Positions 7,259 to 13,937 of a stretch of 14,341 bases of DNA are shown piece after piece. Under the pieces are notes generated by a model. That model did not search any database. It worked only from the letters and a program-made list of their open reading frames with translations, and was not told where the DNA came from. The stretch covers positions 1 through 14,341 of the forward strand of contig JAGLQT010000086.1 of assembly GCA_023136715.1 (NCBI GenBank). Direction: 5' to 3'. The translations under genes and the position numbers were made by a program. This stretch comes from Gammaproteobacteria bacterium (GTDB lineage: Bacteria; Pseudomonadota; Gammaproteobacteria; SZUA-229). Within the stretch, counting starts at the first letter, position 1. Each line of letters begins with the position of its first letter.

Positions 7259-7693
7259 TTATTTGTTTTTTAGTTCATTCCAAAAGCAGTGACTGCTTCC
7301 AAGCAGAGCAGTAGCGACAGAGAGTTCGATGATAGCCATAGTAATCAGCATGGGATAATTGCCATGTGCCCGTTGTGATAAAAACAGGCCCAAAGCAACC
7401 ATTAGTCCTAGAAAGAGGAAAAAACGCATTCGGTAGAAGTGCCAGATCTTCGGATGCGCTAGAGCATCAATTCGATGAAGATTTTTAATGCATAACTTAC
7501 CGTATAGGTATTTTGCTTTAATAGCGCCGATGCTTAATCCACTTATAAGAGCTAGCCAGGTCCAGAGTTGATCAGGGTTTATGTTTTCAGCTTGCAGTAG
7601 CAGTCGACTGCTTTTAAAGAAAAGCACAATAAAGCCGCTATACCAGACCAGCGAGGCAAGCAGTTTTAGTGTGCGTGGTGAGGTGTTAAACAT
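7259..7693 (-). CDS. Small four-helix membrane protein, unknown function
   Basis: A 144-aa inner-membrane protein that I do not recognise. Four hydrophobic segments are visible at about 11-27, 43-59, 90-106 and 114-134. A basic loop between the second and third (KAKYLYGKLCIKNLHR, then the HPKIWHFYRMR stretch) is likely cytoplasmic. There is no signal peptide cleavage site. The start has no obvious Shine-Dalgarno, and it lies only 15 bp after the 91-aa hypothetical gene, so the two probably share a transcript. It converges on the hemerythrin-PAS gene with a 28-bp gap and no evident terminator. Confidence 0.72.
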   Translation of the reverse strand: MFNTSPRTLKLLASLVWYSGFIVLFFKSSRLLLQAENINPDQLWTWLALISGLSIGAIKAKYLYGKLCIKNLHRIDALAHPKIWHFYRMRFFLFLGLMVALGLFLSQRAHGNYPMLITMAIIELSVATALLGSSHCFWNELKNK

Positions 7694-7708
7694 ACGATGA
7701 TTAATCTA

Positions 7709-7984
7709 CTAGGCGATTTTAATCCTAACGACCTTCATAAGCTCAAGCTCCATACCGGCGACTGATTCTGAACTGGGGTAATAAGTCATGTTGACGCGCT
7801 GACCTTCCAGGTTTCTGTATTGTTTTTTTCGCTTGTACTTAAAAGGTGCATCACAGCCTTCAATCATAATCGTATTTAAAACCCAGTCATCCTTATCTCT
7901 TTGCACATGCGATGTTACTTTAGCCATGTCTGTATGGTTAAGTTGCTGGTGTTTTTTTAATAATTTTTCTGGTTCTGATTTCAT
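7709..7984 (-). CDS. Small conserved-looking hypothetical protein
   Basis: A 91-aa basic, probably cytosolic protein without membrane segments or signal peptide. Residues about 33-91 look like a compact beta-rich unit (DDWVLNTIMIEGCDAPF, YKRKKQYRNLEGQRVNMTYY, then MELELMKVVRIKIA), and the residue pattern has the regularity of a real folded protein. I do not recognise a named family. It heads a two-gene unit with the membrane protein 15 bp downstream. The 87 bp upstream, to the end of the Nudix gene, contain TATAAA-like sequence but no good -35, and no Shine-Dalgarno precedes the ATG. Confidence 0.72.
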   Translation of the reverse strand: MKSEPEKLLKKHQQLNHTDMAKVTSHVQRDKDDWVLNTIMIEGCDAPFKYKRKKQYRNLEGQRVNMTYYPSSESVAGMELELMKVVRIKIA

Positions 7985-8071
7985 GGGAATAAAAAATACT
8001 TTTATAGGTGTCGTGCACTATGTTTCTGGGTTAATTGTCATGGTTTGCAAGCAAGTGCGCAATGAGCAAAG

Positions 8072-8521
8072 TTATCCAAAATAGGCTTTGGTATTCGGAT
8101 GAACATCGGCATTGTCCATTAGTTCAGGAAGTGGCCACCATTTTAATTCAGAATGCTGATCATCAGGCTGTATTTTTAAATTTTTATTCAATTTAAGTTT
8201 GTAGCCAAGGACCACATAGTGGGTGTTGATGTTGTCTTTGTCGAGATAATTGTCATCGTAGATATGATTATATGCGCCGAGTAGTTGTGCATCATCTAGC
8301 GATAGTTTTAGACTTAGTTCAGATTTTGAGATTCGTGTGAAGGCGTCGGCAATTTTTTCATTCTTTCGAATTCTGCCGCCGAGTACGAACCAGTAATCCT
8401 GTGCGGGACGGTTGAGACGCTTGCCGAGTAATATCTCGCCAATAGAGTTTTCGATAATTAAGTCGATGGAAACCAGTGGAGTAGCGTCGATGACTTTGAG
8501 AAATTGCTCATCATTAATCAT
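8072..8521 (-). CDS. gmm: GDP-mannose mannosyl hydrolase-type Nudix protein
   Basis: A 149-aa Nudix enzyme close to E. coli GDP-mannose mannosyl hydrolase (Gmm/NudD/WcaH), which releases GDP and mannose from GDP-mannose. Shared features: TPLVSIDLIIEN near the start, LLGKRLNRPAQDYWFV (31-46), THYVVLGYKL and H123 in DDQHSELKWW, matching the catalytic His124 of the E. coli enzyme. The Nudix box has the form altered in this subfamily: GGR (48-50), E55, and a single Glu (E68) where ordinary Nudix boxes have the REUXEE cluster. E. coli gmm sits in the colanic acid cluster; here no sugar-nucleotide gene is adjacent, so the substrate may be GDP-mannose, GDP-glucose or something related. The gene is 11 bp downstream of the DJ-1/PfpI gene and is probably co-transcribed with it. 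Confidence 0.85.
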   Translation of the reverse strand: MINDEQFLKVIDATPLVSIDLIIENSIGEILLGKRLNRPAQDYWFVLGGRIRKNEKIADAFTRISKSELSLKLSLDDAQLLGAYNHIYDDNYLDKDNINTHYVVLGYKLKLNKNLKIQPDDQHSELKWWPLPELMDNADVHPNTKAYFG

Positions 8522-8532
8522 ATTTTTGTTGG

Positions 8533-9213
8533 TTATTTAATTAATTGCTCTAGAACAGCTTCCGCAACTAATTTAGACGATTGTGGGTTTTGTCCTGTTA
8601 TCAAATTTCCATCAGTAATGGCATAGGGGTGCCAATCGTCTGCTTTTGAATAATTAGCACCTTTTGATTTTAATTCTTCCTCAAGCAGGAAAGGGACGAC
8701 CTCGGTTAATTGTACGGCCTCTTCTTCACTGTTACTAAAACCAGTCACGGATTTGCCTTTGATTAGTGGGCTATCATCCTGATTTTTAGCATGGCGTAGC
8801 ACCGCAGGAGCATGACAAACCGCTGCAACGGGTTTACCTGAGGCATGTAGGGTTTCAATAAGGTCGATAGATGTTTTATTTTCAGCTAAATCCCAAAGTG
8901 GACCATGTCCGCCGGGGTAAAAAATAGCATCATAATCATTAGCAGAAATATCAGAGAGTTTTAAAGTGTTGGCTAATTCGGCATTCGCCTGCGCATCGTT
9001 TTTGAAACGTTCAGTGGCTGCGGTCTGGAAATCGGGCTCATCACTTTTGGGGTCGAGTGGTGGCTGTCCACCTTTGGGTGATGCCAGTGTGACTTGGGCG
9101 TTGGCATCTTTAAACACATAATAGGGTGAGGCAAATTCTTCGAGCCAGAAACCGGTTTTGTGGCCGGTGTCGCCTAGTTGGTCGTGTGAGGTTAGTACCA
9201 TAAGAATTTTCAT
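8533..9213 (-). CDS. DJ-1/PfpI family protein (type 1 glutamine amidotransferase-like)
   Basis: A 226-aa cytosolic protein of the DJ-1/PfpI superfamily, nearest in layout to the Hsp31/HchA-like branch, which includes glutathione-independent glyoxalases and chaperones. Seen directly: ILMVLTSHDQLG at the start, GFWLEE with an acidic residue at E25/E26, YPGGHGPLWDL (99-109), and the nucleophile elbow AVCHAPAVL with C133-H134. The reactive Cys, neighbouring His and Glu are all present, so it is likely active on glyoxals or stress-damaged groups; the exact reaction is not decidable from sequence. An AGGA Shine-Dalgarno lies 7-8 nt before the ATG. It is 20 bp after the small acidic protein gene and 11 bp before the Nudix gene, a probable three-gene transcript. 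Confidence 0.88.
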   Translation of the reverse strand: MKILMVLTSHDQLGDTGHKTGFWLEEFASPYYVFKDANAQVTLASPKGGQPPLDPKSDEPDFQTAATERFKNDAQANAELANTLKLSDISANDYDAIFYPGGHGPLWDLAENKTSIDLIETLHASGKPVAAVCHAPAVLRHAKNQDDSPLIKGKSVTGFSNSEEEAVQLTEVVPFLLEEELKSKGANYSKADDWHPYAITDGNLITGQNPQSSKLVAEAVLEQLIK

Positions 9214-9233
9214 ATAGTCATCCTGTTGCCTGA

Positions 9234-9524
9234 TTAGTTAATGGTGCTGGCTTCTTTTTCTTCCAGTAACACCTGGTTATCAAAAGCCGCCAGTATTTTT
9301 TCGAAGATGCCGATTTCATCGTCTTCACCTTCTTCAAACTCATAGCTGTCAGGTTCGGCACCGAGGATTTTTTCAAAGCGGTCAATTTCGCTGCTGAGTT
9401 CGGGGTCGAACTTCATCGCCTTCATGTACATATTGCGCGCACTGGTGAGAAATTCATCGCGGAAGTCGGGGTCGCGGTTGATGCGCTCATGGATTTCGGC
9501 TTTTTTTTCATCAGTGAGTGGCAT
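9234..9524 (-). CDS. Small acidic hypothetical protein
   Basis: I place the start at the ATG at 9524 (MPLTDEKKAE), giving 96 aa, because AGGAG (9534-9538) is well placed 9 nt upstream. An ATG 18 bases further upstream (9542) is also in frame but has no such site. The protein is strongly acidic, with EFEEGEDDEIGIFEKIL near residues 64-80. It is predicted helical and has no membrane segment or Cys. I do not recognise the family. The regular pattern (INRDPDFRDEFLTSARNMYMKAMKFDPEL) suggests a genuine folded N-terminal half. It is the probable first gene of a unit with the DJ-1/PfpI and Nudix genes. The 131 bp upstream, to the J-domain gene, contain a CATAAT/TAAAAT-like stretch but no convincing promoter. 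Confidence 0.75.
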   Translation of the reverse strand: MPLTDEKKAEIHERINRDPDFRDEFLTSARNMYMKAMKFDPELSSEIDRFEKILGAEPDSYEFEEGEDDEIGIFEKILAAFDNQVLLEEKEASTIN

Positions 9525-9655
9525 GGCGAATCTCTCCTGCATGGTTTTGGTTGTTGCTACGAATGCTTCTATTTTACTGCATTAAGCCATTGTGCAGCCA
9601 GTTACGAGCATTATGCCATTGGTGTGTGGGATAAAAACCCCGGTTCGATGAGGTG

Positions 9656-10141
9656 TTAGCCGAGCAACGTATCTTTGGCCTGATTAATCTGCGCGGCCAG
9701 ATAATCCGAGCCACCGCGATCAGGGTGAACCTTCTGCATCATACGTTTGTGTGCCTTGATGATTTCTTCTTTGCTGGCATCCGGCTTGATACCCAGAACT
9801 TCACAGGCCTGTTTCTGGTTCATCGCGGTTTGTGACGTGGCCTGCTGATTATTCTGATGCTGCTGGTTTGAAGTCTTCGCCTGTTGTCGGAACTGGTTGA
9901 GTATAGGCAGATAGCGTACTAACTGGGCGGCTTTGGGTAGCAGGGCAACTGCGCCAGTGATGGCGGCAGTTATGAAATTGAGCCGACCGGTAATGGCGAG
10001 AAAGCCCAGCACCGCAATAGCACTACCAGCAATCGTCCAGATGACCAGTTTTTTCTTTTCTTCGCCTTTGGCTTTTTTGATTTTGAACCAAAGCAAATAA
10101 GCAATGGCAGCAACAGCGACTATAATGATAAAACGTGACAT
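9656..10141 (-). CDS. Membrane-anchored J-domain protein (Pam18/TIM14-like)
   Basis: A 161-aa inner-membrane protein. The N-terminal hydrophobic segment (about 3-19) is followed by a basic loop KIKKAKGEEKKK (20-31), a second hydrophobic segment (about 32-51) and a third weaker one (about 55-70). A Gln/Asn-rich linker (83-110) follows, then a C-terminal J domain (about 111-161) with the HPD triad at 139-141. The J domain resembles mitochondrial Pam18/TIM14 and DNAJC15: a basic helix ending MQKVHPDRGGS, then YLAAQINQAKDTLLG at the C-terminus. There is no Gly/Phe-rich or zinc region, so it is a type III J protein that would recruit DnaK to the membrane. The HPD position implies ATPase stimulation. 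The substrate is unknown. The -10 TATAAT ends 8 bp before the ATG and no Shine-Dalgarno is visible, suggesting a leaderless or nearly leaderless mRNA. Confidence 0.87.
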   Translation of the reverse strand: MSRFIIIVAVAAIAYLLWFKIKKAKGEEKKKLVIWTIAGSAIAVLGFLAITGRLNFITAAITGAVALLPKAAQLVRYLPILNQFRQQAKTSNQQHQNNQQATSQTAMNQKQACEVLGIKPDASKEEIIKAHKRMMQKVHPDRGGSDYLAAQINQAKDTLLG

Positions 10142-10149
10142 GGGTGTTG

Positions 10150-10177
10150 ATTATACGGGCGTTAGTGTTTTGGTGAA
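10150..10177 (-). promoter_or_regulatory. Promoter of the J-domain gene
   Basis: On the minus strand a -35 TTCACC (10172-10177, four of six consensus) is followed after 16 bp by a perfect -10 TATAAT (10150-10155). The start codon begins 8 bp after the -10, so the transcript would start within one or two bases of the ATG. Confidence 0.5.
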
Positions 10178-10183
10178 ATATAA

Positions 10184-10211
10184 TTGATCAGAGTTTTTGG
10201 CCCATTATAAT
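10184..10211 (+). promoter_or_regulatory. Promoter of the DUF924 gene
   Basis: A -35 TTGATC (10184-10189, four of six consensus) is followed after 16 bp by a perfect -10 TATAAT (10206-10211). Only six bases separate the -10 from the ATG at 10218, so transcription is predicted to start at or next to the A of the start codon. Confidence 0.5.
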
Positions 10212-10217
10212 GAAGTC

Positions 10218-10823
10218 ATGAATGAGACAATCGAAAATATACTGCAATACTGGTTTGGCGGTTTTCCTGACGCCTACACGGCGGATCTAACGCGCCAGAA
10301 AATGTGGTTTGAAGAAGGCCATAAATACGATCAGGAGATTTTTATCAATTTTGGCGCCGTTTATCAGCGCGCTGTCGAAGGTGAGCTTGAGCATTGGCTG
10401 GATATGCCCAGAGGACGGCTGGCCATCATTATATTGTTAGATCAATTCTCACGCCACATTCATCGTGGTACTGCCGAAGCCTTCGAGCAGGATGAAAAGG
10501 CGCAGTCGATTTGTCTCGAAGGTATTGGTGCTGGTGATGATATGAATCTACATCCAGTCGAGCGCAGCTTTTTCTATTTGCCGCTGGAACACGCCGAGGA
10601 TGCCGATAAACAGAAGTACAGTGTGCAGGCCTATAATCAGTTGCTCGCCGATGTGCCAGAATCACATCAGCAGCCCTACAGGGAGATGCTGGAGTGGGCG
10701 ATGAAGCACCATTATGTGATTGAATGCTTTGGCAGGTTTCCGGAGTTGAACGAAATTCTTGGTAGGGAAAGTTCACCGGAAGAGCTTGAATTTATTGAGA
10801 GGGATGAGTTTGCTTTCTTGTAG
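10218..10823 (+). CDS. DUF924 family protein
   Basis: A helical cytosolic protein of about 201 aa belonging to DUF924, whose biochemical role is unknown to me. Family blocks are plain: ILQYWFGG at the N-terminus, the WFEEGHKYDQEI segment, LLDQFSRHIHRGTAEAFEQD (73-92) and FFYLPLEHAED (118-128). The end, FGRFPELNEILGRESSPEELEFI, is also typical. Start: I choose the ATG at 10218. An in-frame TTG at 10197 would add seven residues, but a perfect TATAAT lies between the two, and DUF924 proteins normally begin close to the ILQYWF block. No Shine-Dalgarno precedes the ATG, consistent with a leaderless mRNA. It is divergent from the J-domain gene over 76 bp and convergent with fadD. Confidence 0.88.
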   Translation: MNETIENILQYWFGGFPDAYTADLTRQKMWFEEGHKYDQEIFINFGAVYQRAVEGELEHWLDMPRGRLAIIILLDQFSRHIHRGTAEAFEQDEKAQSICLEGIGAGDDMNLHPVERSFFYLPLEHAEDADKQKYSVQAYNQLLADVPESHQQPYREMLEWAMKHHYVIECFGRFPELNEILGRESSPEELEFIERDEFAFL

Positions 10824-10882
10824 GCTTGACTAAATTCGACGGGAGTGAATTTGAACAGCTGCTTTTTAGCTGGCCCGTAGGG

Positions 10883-10903
10883 TAAAACACAGGATGTGTT
10901 TTA
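10883..10903. terminator. Inverted repeat between convergent DUF924 and fadD genes, possible bidirectional terminator
   Basis: TAAAACACA (10883-10891) and TGTGTTTTA (10895-10903) form a perfect 9-bp inverted repeat with a GGA loop. The A-rich left arm and T-rich right arm give a U-tract in both directions, as in bidirectional terminators, but the stem core is only ACACA/TGTGT. A second short hairpin, CAGCT/AGCTG (10856-10860 and 10868-10872), lies just to the left. The 104-bp gap holds no gene. Confidence 0.5.
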
Positions 10904-10927
10904 TAATTTAACTCTGACATCTGGAGG

Positions 10928-12598
10928 TTAGTTGTTAATGTATTTGTCGCGTATTGCCCGACGTAAAATTTTACCAACATTGGTTTTGGGTAATTCATTG
11001 GTGAAAACAATAGTTCTTGGTACTTTGTAGGCAGTAAGGTTTTCGCGGCAAAAGGATTTGATATCGTCTTCTGATAATTCAGGATTTTTCTTAACGATCA
11101 CTGCCAGAACCGACTCGCCACTCTTATCATCGGGTTTACCAACAACCCCCACTTCAAGCACGTTGGGGTGTTCGGCAATAACACTTTCGATTTCATTGGG
11201 GAAAACATTGAAACCGGAAACCAGTATCATATCTTTTTTACGGTCAACGATTTTGACAAAACCTTGATCATTCATAATGCCGATGTCGCCAGTGTGTAAC
11301 CAGCCGTCAGCGCTGAGAACGTTGGCGGTTTCTTCGGGGCGCTGCCAGTAGCCCTGCATGACCTGTGGGCCGCGTATGCAAATTTCACCAGGTTCGCCGA
11401 GCACTACCTCATTCCAGTCGTTGTCCTGAATAGCAACCTCGGTCGATGGGATGGGCAGGCCAATCATGCCATTAAATTCTTCCAGGTTCATTGGGTTCAT
11501 GCAGGCTGCGGGTGAGGTTTCAGTTAGACCGTAGGCTTCTACGAGTGTGCAGCCAGTGGTTTCTTTCCAGCGTTGAGCGACAGAGTGCTGCACCGACATA
11601 CCGCCGCCGAGTGTGAGTGTCAATTTTGAGAAATCAACACTTTTGAATTCTGGATGATTGAGCAGGCCATTGAATAAAGTGTTAACGCCGGTGATGGCAG
11701 CAAATTTGAGATTTTTGATTTCTTTTACAAAGCCATTGATATCGCGTGGATTGGTGATTAGATAATTCATCCAGCCGTGCTTCATAAAAGTAAGGCAATT
11801 CGCGGTGAGCGAAAATATATGGTAAAGCGGCAGGGCGGTGATAATAATTTCGTGTTTATCACCGACCACTGGTTTTATCCATGCAGAAGCCTGCTGCATA
11901 TTAGCGATCATGTTTTTATTAGTGAGTACCGCACCTTTTGATACACCTGTAGTGCCGCCCGTGTATTGTAAGAAGGCAATGTCATAAGGGCTTGAAGCTA
12001 CCGTCTCGAAACGATGCTGCGCGCCGAACTTGAGTGCCTGTTTAAATGTGATGGTATTGGGAAGATTGTAGCTGGGTACCATTTTTTTCAGGTATTTAAC
12101 TACCAGATTAATGACGGTGGATTTTGGGAATGGCAGCAAGTCACCCATGCGTGTAACAATAATATTTTTTACTTTGGTTTCTACAATGACCTGCTGTAGC
12201 ACGTTGCAAAAATTTTCAACAATAATGATTGTTTCTGCGCCAGAGTCGTTGAGCTGATGTTTTAGTTCACGAGGTGTATATAAGGGGTTGGTATTAACAA
12301 CCACCAGACCAGCGCGAAGGATGGCAAAAATAGAGATCGGATTTTGTAGCAGGTTGGGCATCATCACTGCAACACGGTCGCCTTTTTTCAGGCCCAGATC
12401 ATTTTTAAGGTAAGCACCCAGTTGATCTGTGTAGTCTTTAATTTCGCGGTAGGTTAGTGATTTGCCAAAATTAGAAAAGGCAGGCAGCTCGGAATATTTT
12501 TCAATACTTTGATCAAAAACCTCGGCGATAGATGCATACTCATCAACAGAGATATTTTCAGGCATGCCTTCAGGGTAACTTTTTAACCAGGGCTTCAT
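10928..12598 (-). CDS. fadD: Long-chain-fatty-acid-CoA ligase
   Basis: A 556-aa ATP-dependent acyl-CoA synthetase (E. coli FadD 561 aa) that activates fatty acids through an acyl-adenylate at the inner face of the membrane, feeding beta-oxidation and lipid synthesis. Motifs of the ANL superfamily are intact: P-loop YTGGTTGVSKG (212-222), YGLTETSP (356-363), the fatty-acyl-CoA synthetase signature beginning DGWLHTGD (431-438) and running through VDRKKDMILVSG, and the catalytic lysine K543 in VGKILRR. The N-terminus aligns with FadD. Upstream only a weak GAG-rich ribosome site is seen. It lies 73 bp downstream of dctM on the same strand; a CGTTA-GAA-TAACG hairpin (12634-12646) in that gap lacks a U-tract. 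There is no second fadD copy or other beta-oxidation gene in the window. Confidence 0.94.
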   Translation of the reverse strand: MKPWLKSYPEGMPENISVDEYASIAEVFDQSIEKYSELPAFSNFGKSLTYREIKDYTDQLGAYLKNDLGLKKGDRVAVMMPNLLQNPISIFAILRAGLVVVNTNPLYTPRELKHQLNDSGAETIIIVENFCNVLQQVIVETKVKNIIVTRMGDLLPFPKSTVINLVVKYLKKMVPSYNLPNTITFKQALKFGAQHRFETVASSPYDIAFLQYTGGTTGVSKGAVLTNKNMIANMQQASAWIKPVVGDKHEIIITALPLYHIFSLTANCLTFMKHGWMNYLITNPRDINGFVKEIKNLKFAAITGVNTLFNGLLNHPEFKSVDFSKLTLTLGGGMSVQHSVAQRWKETTGCTLVEAYGLTETSPAACMNPMNLEEFNGMIGLPIPSTEVAIQDNDWNEVVLGEPGEICIRGPQVMQGYWQRPEETANVLSADGWLHTGDIGIMNDQGFVKIVDRKKDMILVSGFNVFPNEIESVIAEHPNVLEVGVVGKPDDKSGESVLAVIVKKNPELSEDDIKSFCRENLTAYKVPRTIVFTNELPKTNVGKILRRAIRDKYINN

Positions 12599-12671
12599 GT
12601 TTTTCTCATTTAAACTTACGCTAAATTCCTTGTCGTTAGAATAACGTGGTTAAGTTTTAATTTCACCTGAT

Positions 12672-13937
12672 TTATTGATCTTTCCACCATAAAGAAAGTT
12701 CAGGGATGTAGGTAATAATCATCAGCCAGATAAACATCAACAGTAAAAAAGGCAGGGTTGATTTGAAGAGTTTAACAATGGGTTGTTTGAAGCGTTCACT
12801 GGCGATAAAGAGGTTGATGCCCATGGGTGGTGTCGAGTAACCGATTTCAAGATTGGCGAGAAAAATAACGCCGAGATGCACAGGGTCGATGCCATAACGT
12901 GTGGCGATTGGCAGAACAATTGGCACAACCACAACAATGGCAGAGAAGATATCCATTATTGCACCGACCACAAGCAGGAATAGATTGAGTAATAATAAAA
13001 ATTGAAGTTTACTATCAATGTGCTGCTCCAAAAATCCCATAACTTTCATTGGAATTTGTGCATCGATTAATAAATTGGTGAGTCCGAGTGCGATCAGTAA
13101 AATAATAAGCAGGCTGCCAAACAGTATGCTGGCTTCAGTCAATATAGAAAATAACTGTTTCTGTAAATTGATCTGACGATAAACCACTGTTTCGATAAAT
13201 AGCACATAGCCGGCGGTGACGGCGGCGGCTTCCATTATGGAAACAAAGCCACCAAAAATGCCGGCGATGATGGCGACTGGTAGCATTAGATCCCAGAAGG
13301 CACCACGCATACTGCTGATGAGTGCAGGTAGTTTGAACTCGATGCGCTCTATGGCATGTTGATGGCCAGTGAAGATGCTGTAAATGGCCAGCATGAGCAT
13401 GAGTAAAAGTCCTGGGATAATGCCAGCCATAAATAATTGTTCGATGCTAACACCGGCAACAATGCCAAAAATTAAAATGGCGAGACTGGGTGGGAAAAGC
13501 AGACCCAGAGAGCCGGAGGTGGTGAGCAGTCCTAGTGAAAAGTTTTTTCTATAGCCCTCATTTTTGAGTATTGGGTATAGTAGGCCGCCGAGCGCAAGAA
13601 TGGTGACACCGGAAGCGCCAGAGAACATGGTAAAAAAAGCACAGGCTCCGATGGCAGCGATGGCGATACCGCCGGGCAGCCAGCAGAAAGCAGCGCGAAA
13701 GAAAACGACCAGCCTTTGTGCGGCACCACCGGAAGTCATGATTGTGCCAGCAAGTATAAACAGCGGCAGTGCAATCATGTTGGGTGAAGCGGCTAATCGA
13801 TTCATTTCGATGATGAGCAGATCCGGGCTGAGATCCGAAGTCTGGCTGGCCAGTAAGCCACCGGCACCCAGTGCTGAAAATAACGGTACGCCCAGCAAGG
13901 CGATAATAATTAGAAGAATGACGGCTAAGGTAATCAT
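12672..13937 (-). CDS. dctM: TRAP transporter large permease subunit (DctM)
   Basis: A 421-aa polytopic inner-membrane protein (family about 425-430 aa, about 12 helices). It forms the sodium-driven channel of tripartite ATP-independent periplasmic transporters. Typical features are LLGVPLFSALG at the start, ALPLFILAGTIM (about 56-67), the FSGASGVTILALGG loop, and the GLLFPPSLAILIFGI stretch in the first half, with a symmetrical GYSTPPMGINLFIASE in the second half. The start codon overlaps the dctQ stop by one base (TAATG), implying translational coupling. The substrate cannot be inferred, because the binding protein DctP is not in the window; it would most likely lie just beyond the right edge. 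Confidence 0.93.
   Translation of the reverse strand: MITLAVILLIIIALLGVPLFSALGAGGLLASQTSDLSPDLLIIEMNRLAASPNMIALPLFILAGTIMTSGGAAQRLVVFFRAAFCWLPGGIAIAAIGACAFFTMFSGASGVTILALGGLLYPILKNEGYRKNFSLGLLTTSGSLGLLFPPSLAILIFGIVAGVSIEQLFMAGIIPGLLLMLMLAIYSIFTGHQHAIERIEFKLPALISSMRGAFWDLMLPVAIIAGIFGGFVSIMEAAAVTAGYVLFIETVVYRQINLQKQLFSILTEASILFGSLLIILLIALGLTNLLIDAQIPMKVMGFLEQHIDSKLQFLLLLNLFLLVVGAIMDIFSAIVVVVPIVLPIATRYGIDPVHLGVIFLANLEIGYSTPPMGINLFIASERFKQPIVKLFKSTLPFLLLMFIWLMIITYIPELSLWWKDQ

Noticed and set aside
9525..9542. Upstream ATG for the small acidic protein.
   Set aside because: The well-placed AGGAG lies between this ATG and the next in-frame ATG at 9524, so the latter is favoured.
10197..10217. TTG start for the DUF924 gene, seven codons upstream of the ATG.
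   Set aside because: A perfect -10 box lies inside this stretch, no Shine-Dalgarno precedes the TTG, and the extra residues do not resemble the family's N-terminus.
12634..12646. Hairpin CGTTA-GAA-TAACG between dctM and fadD.
   Set aside because: The stem is only 5 bp and no T-run follows on either strand, so it does not qualify as a terminator.
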